From Welwitschia mirabilis (Eukaryota; Gnetophyta; Gnetopsida; Welwitschiales): a DNA stretch of 64,000 nt. The position numbers were made by a program, and so were the translations under genes. The stretch's first letter is position 1. Each line of letters begins with the position of its first letter. Below the pieces are notes generated by a model, which saw only the letters and a list, made by a program, of their open reading frames with translations, searched no databases and was not told where the DNA came from. Location: the NCBI GenBank assembly GCA_051453625.1, contig JBOZIK010000001.1, positions 79,483,045-79,547,044 of the forward strand, read 5' to 3'. Positions 46,415 through 58,953 of the stretch are shown here, in pieces.

Positions 46415-49400
46415 GACCGATTATCCTACATAGAAGAATATCACCCTCTTAGAGTCTCCTTTCATACACCTCTCTAAAGAACCTTTTTCCCTTCATCACA
46501 ACTTGGGGAGATGATTTGACTAAAGTCTCTAATTTCATAATGTAAGATCTATTCCATCCACTTCATATGACATCCTAGAATAACCTAAGGAATGAGTTCT
46601 TTCTTAGAACTCCTTTACCATTCTCCTTTTCTTATTGCTTCTTTTTCCTTTTTCTTTACCTTCTACATTGTGAAGTATTATCCACTAGGTTTACCTATAA
46701 TCTAACCTTATTTCTTGATTACTCATATCACTTTGAATATGTAATTTCTAGCTATCCTCTCAAATAAGTCAAGGACCTCACCCTAGAAACCATATGATAT
46801 TACATTTTCAAGCCTAGAGAAAGGAACTTACATTAACAAAAGCTTAACCTCTACTATGAAAAGTAAATAATTTCACCAATAGAATCAGACCTAGTCCTTT
46901 TCATAATTTAACTTGTAGAAATTGATATTACTAAATTACTTAATTTTCTAAATTAAAATGTTAAGTTTATTTAGGTTGATAAATCAAAAATGTATTTTAA
47001 TTTATAATGTTGCTATAATATTACTATTTTATTCAATAGTGTAAAAAGAGAACACTAGAATATCAATAAAGGATATGATATTAATAAATATGTTTCCTCT
47101 TTATCTTTCTTTTAGTGTTAAGAAATTGCTTTTAATTTTTCACATTTATATTTAAGTGGAATTCTCTTATCTTCAAATATGTTTATCTTTTCATTTCATC
47201 ATGTTATCCATGAAAATGAACTCTTTTTCTCTTTCATATTAAGTTTTATTCCTTTCAACTTGTAGTTCACTATAATTAGATAAATCTTTAAAATTAGTAG
47301 CATAAAGTAAAAAATTACAATAATTATAAATATTTGAGTTAAACTACCAAAGAGGTGTTAGTCTAATTTGTGAAAAGCTCATCTTCTATTTAGAAGATGA
47401 TTGATTTAAACATTTAAATAATTTGTTTATCATACTATAAGGATATAGTATAATTAAATCATTTGTTTTCATAATCATAGTGATAAGACATCTAAAAGGA
47501 TGTATGTTTAATAAAAGTTTTAAGTCCAATATCTCCCTAAATTTAATATAAGAAGTTAATACTAGAAATGTGATATAGTTTCTAAAATAGTTTATTATTT
47601 TTTATAAAAATATGATAATAATTAATTAAGAAAAATTTTAGATGAGTTAAAAATGCATACACTCTATTATTTTTTCAATACTAACTCTTATATCTTTATA
47701 TCTCAACTAGTAACATTTTATTGATTTTTGTTGATTAGGTAATAATCCAATTTATTAGACATTTATCCTTCATTAAGAGCATCATGAATTTAAACATGTA
47801 GATGACTTGCTTAGCATGCTAGAAGGTTTAATGCATGAGTAAATAATTCATTTGCATAATAATGTTAGTTATAATTCTAGGAGAAGGTACAACAATAAAA
47901 TGTTTCAAGTTCAATACCCCCTCATCTTTAATTTAAGTTTTTCCTTTTTACATATTATGAAAGATACGTGGTATTTTTTAATTATTGTAAACATGTTTCA
48001 TTTGAATAATATCTTTTAAACTTTATGATGATGTTATACTCCTATGATGTATAAAATGTTAACTATAAGACTTCTAATGATTATTCTATCTACTACAAAA
48101 ATAATGAAATACATATTCAGATCTTTTAAATGTTTGATAAATAGTGTCACTTTAATATCTTGGTATTAACAAACTTTATAATTCATCTTTATTAAGTGAT
48201 ATTTTGGCTTATTGTATCATGCATGCTATGATTAATTCATATCATATACTAACTATCTTAGTTTGCAATTTTTCTTCTCTTATTCCTTTATTTCAAAACC
48301 TTTAGAATGGGTCATATTAATATTCTTCTTAAGATTATTATACATGAAAAAACATTTTTCAGATTAAGATAATGCATCATCTATCATTCTTAAGTTTCTA
48401 ATGCAACCAAATTCAGTGGGTTATTATTGTATTATTAGTTTAATTAATTTTACATAGTAAATTCCTTACATTTAAGTAAATCCTTTCAAAATATATTTAG
48501 TTTTTCATTTATGAAATCATACGTACAATTTTTATTTATTGTAAATTATTCATTTATTTCTTATCATGTTCATTCCTAATGGTAACTCCACTGACATTTT
48601 CATATGTTATTTTTTTTCAAATATGGGTACTTTATAGTTTGGACTTATTTTCACTCCAGATACTTTACTATCTTTTTAAATTATGTTATTATTTTAATCC
48701 TATAAGTAATGTGAGCTTCTATAGGACTAGTTTATTGTTTTTTTTGATCTTTTCCTTTTTAATGAATTTCACTCACTTGTTAAGTATTCAATTATGGTAT
48801 ATTTATCTATGTTTAAATTCATTAAAGTTATACACTTCATGATAATCCATATTTATAAGAGTAAGTTTAAAGACCCTTATCTCCAAATTGTCATTTTTGA
48901 AGACAAGCCTTCTCTCATGAATGTAAACTAAAGGATGTTTCTGACATGTCTTCCTTTAACTATTATGGAACTTCAAGCTTAAGTAAAAGATAGAGATACC
49001 AATGTAGATGCTTTTGTATTTGTAACTATATCATGAAATTTAGAGGATCACTTCTTATTTACGCTTGAAGTTTTAAAAATTTAACTTCTTAAACATTAGT
49101 AGATAATATATTTTAAGGCTATATATACCATATTTATTATTAAATATTTTTAATCATGTTTTATCTTTTAATTGTTGCAAATGTTATTCAATATAAAATT
49201 TTGTGGTATTTTACTTATTGGTCATCCTAAGTTGCCTAGCTTTTACAAAAGCCAATTTTCTCAATGTAATTGATGCCACCATTTAAACTACTAGCATTAC
49301 TAGAATCCTTAGGAGGATGAAAATTTGAAAGGAGTAGGTTTTAAAATAGAGAGTAAATTATTGAATTAATATTATCACACAAATATGAGCTTACTTAATT

Positions 49401-51240
49401 AACCAAAGAACTAAATCAAGGCTTGATAAAATTAAACATTACATACTTAAATCTAATAGTTCAAAAATATTCATCAATGATATATATTATTAATAAGGAT
49501 ATATAATTGTAGTTTATAATTCTAATCAAGGTTATAAAAGAAAATCCTACCTCAAGAGTCAAACATCCTAAATCATTTAAATCATTTAATCCATTAGTTT
49601 CATTTAGTATAAATCCCATCAGATTTTAAGCATTCTAGATCCAAAATTCCTATGACTATGATGAGAATGTTTCTTAGAGAAAGATTAACACAAAGAATCT
49701 ACATTATTGAGCATAAATATTTATTTTAGTAAATTATTTTAGCATTTGCATCATTAATGAATGCACTATGATTTGTAATTAGATTTACTCTTTTTTTCCA
49801 TCATTGGTATAAGTATGAGTACTTATTATGTAATAGTATATTTGTAGTGTTATTTCTTATTTATCACTTTAATGTGTTCATTCAATATAATGTTAAGGTC
49901 TAGATGATCGATGCCTTAGTATTGATAAACATAATTTATGTTATCCTTAGGTTTCCTAAATTTATGATTAATGCAATATCTTTAACTTAGCTTAATATTA
50001 CTTCATAAATTGTCTTATTAACATTCATGTATAATTCTTAAGAGGAGAATCTATAAGATTTTAAATTTTGTTTTAGATTTATATTATATCTAAACCCTTG
50101 TCTGGAATAATTCTTAATTTTTTGTAAGATTTAAAATAACTTTATAGTTCTTAAGAGAGAATCATAGCTAGCGTAACTAATACTATAATGGGATGTCCTA
50201 GTTTATTTATTTAAAACTATTATTGATAATTTGATACGTAAAGCACATATTTGAAGATTGCAAATTCTAATAAAATTGAAGATAGAAAAATCTTCTCGCA
50301 TCATTGTCAAGAATTACAATTGGTATTTCCTAGCTTATTAAGATCTATTTACTTTATTAAAAATATAAATTTTTAAAAAAATTTAGATTTACCATCATCA
50401 AAATTATAAAAGATTTATTTGTTTTATAGAAGTTAAGAGAATATAGAGCATACAAGTTGGATCTATGGACATTTTTATTAGATTTGTTGCATTTCATGTT
50501 TTCATTAATTAAAATTTCAACTTGTATATTATGGAAATATTCATTAATGTTTAGTAGTATTTTATCTTAAAAATATTTTTATTTATTTAAATCTCTCACA
50601 AACCATTAGATTAAATTTCTATAAGCTAACTCCATAGAAAAATTGATAAATTTTTCTAACTAGATTAAGTCATGAAGAAACCTCAACTAACAATGATGGA
50701 CTTAAGATATAAATTTTCTTATTAATTAAAGAAAAGCTCAATCCTTAATACATAACTTAAAGCTATATTTAGTTAGGTTATGAAGGAATTTTAACCAAAA
50801 ACTTCTACACTTAAATCTAGTACATATTTTTTTTTTTTTTTTTAAAGAGAAGTTAAGAAGTTAACGAGACCTTTGAGTAGTTGAAGAACCTATTATAGAT
50901 ACATTTATAACATGGATTTGAAACTTTACAACTATTAAATGTTTTCTATAAAGGTTTAATAACATAAAGGAGGAAACTAATAAAGATAATAGTGGTGGTA
51001 ATTTCATGTTTTAATAATAAAAATAATTCTAAAATACTTTAGAAAACATAAAAAGGTTTGGAAAATACTCTTTGAGCTAGAGCACAGAAGGGAGCTAGAG
51101 TTCGGAAGACTTCAGATGAGTAAGGGTAGTTTCGGTTCTAGGAAGCTATGATGCATAGGAGGTGGTATCAGCCACTAGATAGACACACTTCAAGTAAGTT
51201 GCATATTTTCACTATTTCTTCTACATTGATTTGATTTAGG
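46413..51240. other. AT-rich intergenic stretch, no gene recognised
   Basis: Low-complexity A/T-rich DNA with stops in all frames. No LTR ends or pol motifs were found. The open stretch at 48579-48842 encodes only hydrophobic low complexity. Near 51060-51180 the composition is less AT-rich, perhaps the 5' region of the LINE that follows. Confidence 0.5.
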
Positions 51241-51389
51241 ATTTAATCAGGGGCTTGTTCCCCAAAATGAAAAAGACCCAGTCCTTCAAAGAAGAAAAAA
51301 ATACTAGTATTAGATATTGATGAAGGTGCTTGTTTAGAGATAGAGAAGAAACTCCAATATATTTTACTCAATAAGTTCGTTCATCCTAT

Positions 51390-51570
51390 CTAAGACCTAA
51401 AGTTAATCTTATTAGAGAATGGGTAGCAAAAAAATGGATAGGGGTTAGTAAAGTTGAAGCTATAGCTATGCCAGAAGGATTAGGTATTTTTTATTTAGAC
51501 AATGAATGAGATTGGGATGAGGTTATTATGAGAGGATCTTAGTTTTTTGTAGTGAGGGGGCTAGCCCTAA
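51390..51570 (+). pseudogene. LINE ORF1 fragment, DUF4283-like domain
   Basis: The plus-strand frame from 51390 reads LRPKVNLIREWVAKKWIGVS, then KVEAIAMPEGLGIFYLDNE, a stop, DWDEVIMRGS, a stop, FFVVRGLALM. This matches the DUF4283 domain of plant L1-type ORF1 proteins (family pattern ...RWxxxGxxxVxxLGxxxFxFxFxxxxDxxxVLxxGPWxFxGxxLxLxxW). Both stops sit where Trp or Glu/Asp codons are expected and fit G-to-A decay. The domain is cut at 51571 exactly where the large LTR begins, so the LINE was the target of that insertion. Confidence 0.6.
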
Positions 51571-52441
51571 TGTCACAATCTAATTTTAGGATGGATTTAA
51601 GAAGCACGAAAAACATGGTAATTTTTTTCTAAAACAAAATTAACTTATAAGACATGATTAAACATTATAGTGAATCAATTAGTTTGTAACTAAGAGACTA
51701 CCTCTTAGTTCCCATAAGATACATCTTAGAAGAATTATATGAGGATAGCTCACCTGATTAACAGCACATTCCAACTTAGGGTTACTTAAAATTCTCATTT
51801 AAGAACACACTATAGGAGTGTATAAGTTTCGATTGAATGGTTGGTTACATCTAAAACCAAGAAACCATGCCTATGTATCCTCATCTAGAGGATTTAGACC
51901 ACATGTAGTTCTATCTTGGACTTCATTCCCATCTCCACTGATACGATGAGCACATGATAAGTTAAGGTAGTTTGTGTTAGTGGAATATGGGAAAATATGC
52001 ATTAAAAAATGCAAGAACATAATATTTAACTCAACTAGAAGAATAGTATGGTGATACACTAAAATGAAATAACACTAATAGGCATCCTAGTTATGTCTAA
52101 AAATATAGAAGACAGTCAGTCAAAGCTCTTGAGGTCACAATATTCATTTCTAATAAGGAATTCTAATGCATCAAATGATGATAATGCATAAATATATATA
52201 GTGAATCCCCTAGTCATTAGACACATAGAAGCTAAGCATGTTAAGAGGTCCCTTGACTCTATCCCTTATCTTAGTCTATGCCAATGGGAGGAAAGGAAAT
52301 ATATATAAAACCATTGATAATTCAATCAACTAAGAATTTGAATAGATTCCTCAAATTTCTTCCACATCATAGTATTAGCCAATGGGAGGAATAATGTCAA
52401 TAGTATAAAATTATGAAAAAATGTAATTAATGCATAGGTAT

Positions 52442-52457
52442 ACACACACACGCGCAC
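52442..52457 (+). repeat. (AC)n/(CG) microsatellite
   Basis: ACACACACACGCGCAC in the 3' LTR. The matching place in the 5' LTR (59601-59616) is a pure (AC)n run. Confidence 0.8.
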
Positions 52458-52486
52458 CATTTCGACAGGGTACCTCATGGCTGCTC

Positions 52487-52496
52487 CTTTTATAAC
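52487..52496 (-). promoter_or_regulatory. LTR TATA box of the giant-LTR element
   Basis: The minus strand reads TATAAAAGGAG; the other LTR has TTATAAAAGAAG at 59648-59659. Placing the transcription start just downstream makes R plus U5 about 0.9 kb (left) or 0.7 kb (right), so nearly all of the extra length, including the AT block and gene-like parts, lies in U3. Confidence 0.5.
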
Positions 52497-52916
52497 ATGA
52501 TATAATGAATCTAATGGTACATAAATATATAAAATGCCCAAAGGAACTAGTCCATATGCCACTAAATTTAATCACTAGGCTCAATAGACTTGATATAATA
52601 GAAGTCAAATGATAAAAGAAGCTAGTTATGTGCCTACCTATTTTTCAATCATATCATACAAAAACAATCACTAATGAAATATTATTTTGTACACAAGATA
52701 ACAAATAACTACTTAAAGCATTCAATTCATGGGCATGAACATGTAAGGTAATAAGTTTAAGCTACATACCTGGATTGCAATAAGGCATATTGAGGTAAGC
52801 ATAGATACCAAGGAATGTGTTAAACCTACATCATTGCATAACTATATCATGCATGATATGAATACATTAAATTACATAAATACATATCATTATGATAGGG
52901 GAAAATCATAACCACT

Positions 52917-54922
52917 ACTTTTATGATGCTGAAATAATAATGAAATCTATAAATATATTTGCTTGTAATGTCAAAAATAACAAAAAGGAATTTCGGTCAG
53001 ATTATGTCCTATACACATGTTTATATATTTACCTCTAAAGGCCATTACAACATAGCAAATTTGTTTAACTATCTAAGCCTTATATTATGTTCAAGATGTT
53101 CTCTACCTTGTCATCATGATTCCTATTATTAATATTTTCTAAGTTATTTTTACTAAACGGATGTTATTATTGATCAAATTGATATTAGTACCTCTAATAT
53201 ATTTTAGGATAATAGTTACACATATCTACCTTTATACCACACTTGTAACATTTTGCATATGAGGCAACTAAATATCAAATAATATAATATTATGCATATG
53301 ATATATATATATATATATATATATACACTATAATAGAATATAACGTAGTATACATGTAATAACATAGTACAAAATATCATATGATTGTGCACATTTTATA
53401 GTAGAATATAATGTAATATTATGCACATGAGATGACAAAAGTTAGTACAATATAATATTAAGCAAAATATAGTATAGATTAACATAATCTAATATAAGAG
53501 AATATAATACATATTACAAGAATATGATTTAATATGAGTTATCATAATATATGATATAATAATATAATTTAACATAATATATTATAAGTATAATCTAGTC
53601 TAATATAATATGATATTATATGAATTATTATGGATATAATAAAAGATATTGAAATATAATATAATATAATATCATATAATATGACATATACAATCTAAGA
53701 TAATATGATATAACCTAATATAATATATGTGTAGTATAATATGTTATGATATAATATGAAATATAATATATATGAAAATAATATAATATGCATGTAATGT
53801 AATTCAATATTATAATATAAAATATTGTATAATATAATATATATCATTATATAATATAATATAAATATGAGACAATACAATATAATACTATTTATTTAAA
53901 TAGTATAATATAATGTAGTATAACATAATATATTATAATACAACATAATGTTATTTTATAACATGATATAATTTAATTCTATACATATGTATTATGTAAT
54001 ATAGTACATATGTTTTGGATGTAATATAATAATACATTATTAAAAAATAAGGAAATAGCAGTAAATAATTGATTTATATTTATAAGCATATAATTTTTTT
54101 CTATCTTACTTCCTAGGATATGATTCCACATGGTTGTAACTTAAAAAAAAAAATAACTAATCTCTATTAATTTTATACTCAAAAATTATTGTTTCATAGT
54201 CTAATTCTTGTCGAACATTATTTAAATTAGAATTTGCAATAATCCATTTGATCAATAATTTATTTTAATTAGTTAAAATGACTAAGGTGGTGTTGTATAT
54301 ATACAAGTCTAAAGATTACACTATTCAAAATAAAAATAAGACCAGATAATAGCTAATTAGAGAAATTTGTTAGCATCTTATCCTTCTAAGTAGAAGTCTA
54401 GTGTATGCATTTTGTTTTAGTGACCATAAATTAGGCAAGAAAAAGAAAACCTCAAATCTATAAGGAAAAATTACCTCTTTGACAGATAACAAAATTAGAT
54501 AGAGCATGAAGCATACCAATGCATAAAGCTCCAGAGTTCATTTCTTCGAAGCCAAAAGTGGTCTTGTTTTAAGTTGTGTTCTTCGCATAGGATTCCTGGA
54601 TAGTAGTTTTTTTTTTTCGCAGACCAAGGTTTTGAAATTCTTACATCTTATTGTACTCTTCGCTCTTATCACTTATCCCTTTTTTTTTAACATACTTTGA
54701 AATGGTGACGCCAGAAATTATGCTTAAGGAAACCATGAAATTTAAAAAAAACAAAACCTTTCATGTCTCTTGAAGAAAGCTGAGAATAACCTCTGGAAGT
54801 TGTAGAAACATTGTTACTTTTGGAGAGATAAACAGTTCAATAGCACCTCTCAAGAAAGTATAACCATGGCTCTTGGGAAATAAGAAAATGATTCCAAAGC
54901 AAACTCTTCACCAAATGGATTT
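52917..54922 (-). repeat. 2-kb tandem unit 1 within 3' LTR
   Basis: From CTTTTATGATGCT to CCAAATGGATTT. It is repeated as 54923-57005, while the 5' LTR has a single copy (60070-62675). The junction at 54922/54923 fuses the end of the gene-like segment to the start of the unit. Confidence 0.75.
53270..54020. repeat. AT-only low-complexity block (ATAATATAAT type)
   Basis: Almost pure A/T, built from TATAATATAAT-like words with a (TA)n run at 53301-53326. Frames such as 53695-53880 are meaningless Tyr/Ile/Leu strings. Homologous blocks are at 55270-56000 and 60420-61740. Confidence 0.85.
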
Positions 54923-57005
54923 CTTTTATGATGCTAATATACTAACTAAATCTATCAATATATTTGCTTGTAATGTCAACAATAACAAAAAGGAATTTAG
55001 GTTAGATTATGTCCTATACACATGTTTATATATTTACCTCTAAAGGCCATTACAACATAGTAAATTTGTTTAACTATCTAAGCCCTCTGTTATGTTTAAG
55101 ATGTTTTCTACCTTGTCATCATGATTCCTATTATTAATATTTTCAAAGTCATTTTTACTAAACCGATGTTCTTATTAATCAAATTGATATTAGTACCTCT
55201 AGTATATTTCAGGATAATAGTTAAACATATCTACCTTTATAATACACTTGTAACATTTTGCATATGAGGAAACTAAATATCAAATAATATAATATTATGC
55301 ATATGACCTATATACTCTACTATAGTATAATATAGCTTACATGTAATAAAATAGTATTAAATATCATATTATTATGCATATTTTATAGTAGAATATAATG
55401 TAATATTATGCACATGAGATGACAAAATTTAGTACAATATAATATTAAGCAAAATATAGTATAGATTAACATAATCTAATACAAGATAATATAATACATA
55501 TTACAAGAATATGATTTAATATGATTTAGTATAATATATGATATAATAATATAATTTAATATAATATATTATAAGTATAATCTAATCTATATAATATGAT
55601 ATTATATGAATTATTATGGATATAATAAAAGATATTAAAATGTAATATAATATCATATCATATAATATGACATATAGGCAATATATATATATATATATAT
55701 ATGTTATGATATAATATGCAATATAATATATATGAAAATAATATAATATGCATGTAATGTAATATAATATTATAATATAAAATACTATATAATATAATAT
55801 ATAGCATCATGTAATATAATATAAATATGATATAATACAATGTGATACTATATATTTAAGTAGTATAATATAATGTAGTATAACATAATATATTATAATA
55901 CAACATAATGTTGTTTTATAACATGATATAATTTAATACTAAACATATGTATTATGTAATATAGTACATATGTTTTGGATGTAATATAATAATACATTAT
56001 TAAAAAATAAGGAAATAGCNNNNNNNNNNNNNNNNNNNNNNNNNNNNNNNNNNNNNNNNNNNNNNNNNNNNNNNNNNNNNNNNNNNNNNNNNNNNNNNNN
56101 NNNNNNNNNNNNNNNNNNNTAAATAATTAATTTATATTTATAAAAATATAATTTTTTTCCTTCATACTTCCTATGATATGATTCCACATGGTTGTAACTC
56201 AAAAAAAAAAAAAAATGAAAATAACTAATCTCTATTAATTTTACACTCAGATATTATTGTTTCATAGTCTAATTCTTATAAAACATTATTTAAATTAGAA
56301 TCTGCAATAACCTATTTGATCAATAATTTATTTTAATTAGTTAAAATGATTAAGGTGGTGTTGTATTTACACAAGTCTGAAGAGTACACTATCTTCCAAT
56401 CCTCTATTTTTCGAAAACAAATATAAGACTAGATAATAGCTATATTAGAGTAATTCGTTAGTAGCTTATTATTCTAAGTCGAAGTCTAGTGCATTTTGTT
56501 TTAGTGACTACTAATTGAGCAAGAAAAAGAAAACCTTAAATCTATAAGGAAAAATTACCTTTTTGAAAGATAACAAAATTAGATAGTGCACGAAGCATAC
56601 CAATGCATAAAGCTCCAAAGTTCATTTCTTTGAAGCCAACAACGGTTCCATTTTAAGTTGTGTTCTTCACATAGGGCTCCTGGATAGTATTTTTTTTTTT
56701 TTTTTGAAATTATGGTTTTGAAATTCTCACATCTTATTGTATCCTTCGCTTTTATCACTTACCCCTTTTTTTAACATACTTTGAAATGGTAACGCCAAAA
56801 AATATGCTTAAGGAAACCATGAAATTGAAGAAAACAAAACCTTCAATGTCTTTAAAAGAAAGCCGAGAATGACCTCTGGAAGTTGTAGAAACATTATTAC
56901 TTTTGAAGAGATAAACAATTCAATAGCACCTCTTAAGAAAGTATGACAATGGCTTTTGGGAAATAAGAAAATAATTCCAAAGTAAAATCTTTACCAAATG
57001 GATTT
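54923..57005 (-). repeat. 2-kb tandem unit 2 within 3' LTR
   Basis: Second unit, including an AT-only block (55270-56000), a 100-N gap (56020-56119) and gene-like sequence (56580-57005). Unlike unit 1, it continues into the full downstream sequence shared with the 5' LTR. Confidence 0.75.
56020..56119. other. Assembly gap (100 N), probably false
   Basis: The flanks read GAAATAGC | TAAATAATT. Unit 1 has GAAATAGCAGTAAATAATT, so only about 2 bp appear to be missing. Confidence 0.8.
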
Positions 57006-57613
57006 GCATGCAGTTTAAGTAATTTATCAGAGTTAGAAAGGAAGAAATAACATAAAGAAAAATTTGAAGTGGCATTGCAGTTATCTAAGGAGGAGAAACA
57101 CTTATCTTGTGTCATTAGATTTAATCACTCCCAATCAGCTACATTGAACATAAGATCTTCTTTGGGAATTAAATTATCTGGAGAGAAGGAACTTAAAGCA
57201 GAGCGTCTTGAAGGAGGCTCATGATAATTGAGCATAGAAAAAGGGCGAAGATGGTTTTCTCACTGCTCTTATATTCTTGGTGCCTAGATTCTTTCTATTT
57301 GCATCTAGGATTTTTTTTTTGGTGTACTATTTTATGTTTTGGCGCTTTTTCTTTTACCTTCATGCATTTTTCCTATGGGATCCTTTTTGTATGCCTCCTA
57401 CACCTTCACTCATTTTATATAGCCATGCATTTTCCTCATCCTTATTTTTGCATGCACGTTGCCTTCATCTTTCATTCTTCTATTGCGATTATGTCTAAAT
57501 CAAAAAAACCAGGTACCATCATTCTCAGATCGCACTTTGCAGTCATTGGAGAAAGAAACCATGACATTGGCTCTTAACAAGTGAACAATCATACTTAACA
57601 GAATGCTTTCCAC

Positions 57614-57787
57614 TTATAGCAAATCCACCTCAGATAAAAGATTGACCTTAATATTGTAAGATAGAAGTTGCAAAATTCTGACATGTAAAGGGTCATTGGC
57701 AATATGCTCGCCAGATTTTTCCACCAAAAAGAAACGTAGATTTAGCATTGCTATGAGCCTTTCCAAACCACTCTGCACAACTGACTC
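57614..57787 (-). pseudogene. Gene-like 57-codon frame, copy in 3' LTR
   Basis: An open 174-base minus-strand frame between two stops. It begins ESVVQSGLERLIA and ends LLSEVDLL before a TAA. The same frame is open over exactly 174 bases in the other LTR (63244-63417), there ending in TGA. Both share VVQSGLERLIA, PLHVRILQLLSYN and EVDLL. There is no ATG. The frame upstream of the shared TGA also looks coding-like (NGTQEQAHALLFQETFLYF). I do not recognise the protein; a captured host-gene piece is the best reading. It is in sense orientation to the element. Confidence 0.4.
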
Positions 57788-58516
57788 TCAATTTGACTCT
57801 AGAAAATAGAGAAAGGTTTCTTGAAACAGTAATGCATGCGCCTGCTCCTGTGTGCCATTAAGTTGGAGTTGTAGCTGCATCTTATCAGCATAGGAGAGTC
57901 TTCATTTGACATCTAGACCTCACATCTTGTAATGGTTGATAACCATTTCCAAGAGCGAAGAAGTGGGATTAAAATAGACTGCTATTATCCTTTAGTCTTA
58001 CTCTACATTTTTCAAATAGTTCATCTAGCACACCCCATATGCTACCCTCTGAGACACCTTTAATGCTTGCCAAATCTAATAGATAATTAATCTAGATTCT
58101 GATGTGTCTTCAAGAAGAATTTAATGCATCTTTGATTTTTTCACCATGCATCAATGAAATATGCAATTCCTTACTTCTAATGGGTTAAATTCCTTCCATC
58201 ATCCTACTAAAGCATAACGGTTGGGTAGCTTTAATAAATATATTCCTATGAAGGTAATCGAGGAGAAAGCCTGAGGCCTTTAATTACTACCTCTATAACC
58301 TTTAAAACTTAATTAATCTTTATTTTGATAGCTTTTGAAATGATGCTTCATTAAATTCATATACTCACATCGTTTACCCTCTATAAATCTTATTATTCCA
58401 TTTATACCCTTTCATAAAAATCTAATCTATTCCTCATTGGTACTACCCTCTACTTTTTATATTGCATCATATTTGTCCGTTCTTAACTAGTATCCCCTCA
58501 CTACACTTATAACTTT

Positions 58517-58604
58517 ATTATATTTATGTATATATATGTATATAGACACTTCATTTAGTAACTTTATGTATATATATGTATATAGACACTTCATTTAGTA
58601 ACTA
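58517..58604. repeat. Short tandem duplication (about 41 bp)
   Basis: TTATGTATATATATGTATAT followed by AGACACTTCATTTAGTAACT is present twice in tandem in the 3' LTR. The 5' LTR shows one copy before the window ends. Confidence 0.85.
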
Positions 58605-58840
58605 TGTATTTTTAATATATTTTTACTAGTATTTATCATTATTATTATTTATTATTATTTATAAATTCACTTCTAATACTACCTTATTCAAGATTCATAT
58701 TTCCTTCATCCCTTTTTATCTAGTAAACATTTCTTGAAACATTATGGATTCATAATCTAATAATATACAGATAGAATGAAACAAAAGAAATTAAAAAGAT
58801 TAGAGATCTAATCATTGCATTAAAATTTTGGGGTGTTACA

Positions 58841-58859
58841 TACCTCCTCCCTTAAAAGG
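58841..58859 (-). promoter_or_regulatory. Polypurine tract of the giant-LTR element
   Basis: The minus strand reads CCTTTTAAGGGAGGAGGTA directly before the 3' LTR start TGTAACACCCC, a textbook plus-strand primer position. Confidence 0.75.
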
Positions 58860-58941
58860 TTTCTATCCCTGAAAACTTCTTAAGCCATCATTAGCTTCAT
58901 AATAACCATTAACAACTTAATTAAGGAATGGATCCAAACTG
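58860..58941 (-). other. Residual internal region
   Basis: 82 bp between primer-binding site and polypurine tract with no coding capacity. Together with the two signals this is the entire internal part of the element. Confidence 0.7.
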
Positions 58942-58953
58942 GCTCTGATACCA
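58942..58953 (-). promoter_or_regulatory. Primer-binding site, initiator tRNA-Met (perfect)
   Basis: The minus strand reads TGGTATCAGAGC, an exact match to the site complementary to the 3' end of plant initiator tRNA-Met, 2 bp after the 5' LTR end GTTGCA. It is far better preserved than the primer sites of the other elements in the window. Confidence 0.8.

Larger units (their letters stand above)
51571..58840 (-). repeat. 3' LTR (7.27 kb) of the giant-LTR element
   Basis: Parts from left to right: 51571-52910, an R/U5-like part with TATA motif; 52917-54922 and 54923-57005, two tandem copies of a 2-kb unit containing an AT-rich block and gene-like sequence; 57006-58840, gene-like segments and the U3 start TGTAACACCCC. 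Segment 52095-52360 is absent from the other LTR and includes a partial internal repeat (CAATGGGAGGAA twice). Confidence 0.7.

Noticed and set aside
53695-53880. Tyr/Ile/Leu-only frames in the AT blocks (also 55658-55840, 61322-61549)
   Set aside because: Artefacts of ATAATATAAT-type low-complexity sequence.
57221-57577. 118-codon plus-strand frame in the giant LTR
   Set aside because: Dominated by Phe/Leu/His/Cys low complexity, and the matching region of the 5' LTR is not open in this frame. The minus strand of the adjacent region is the more convincing coding candidate.
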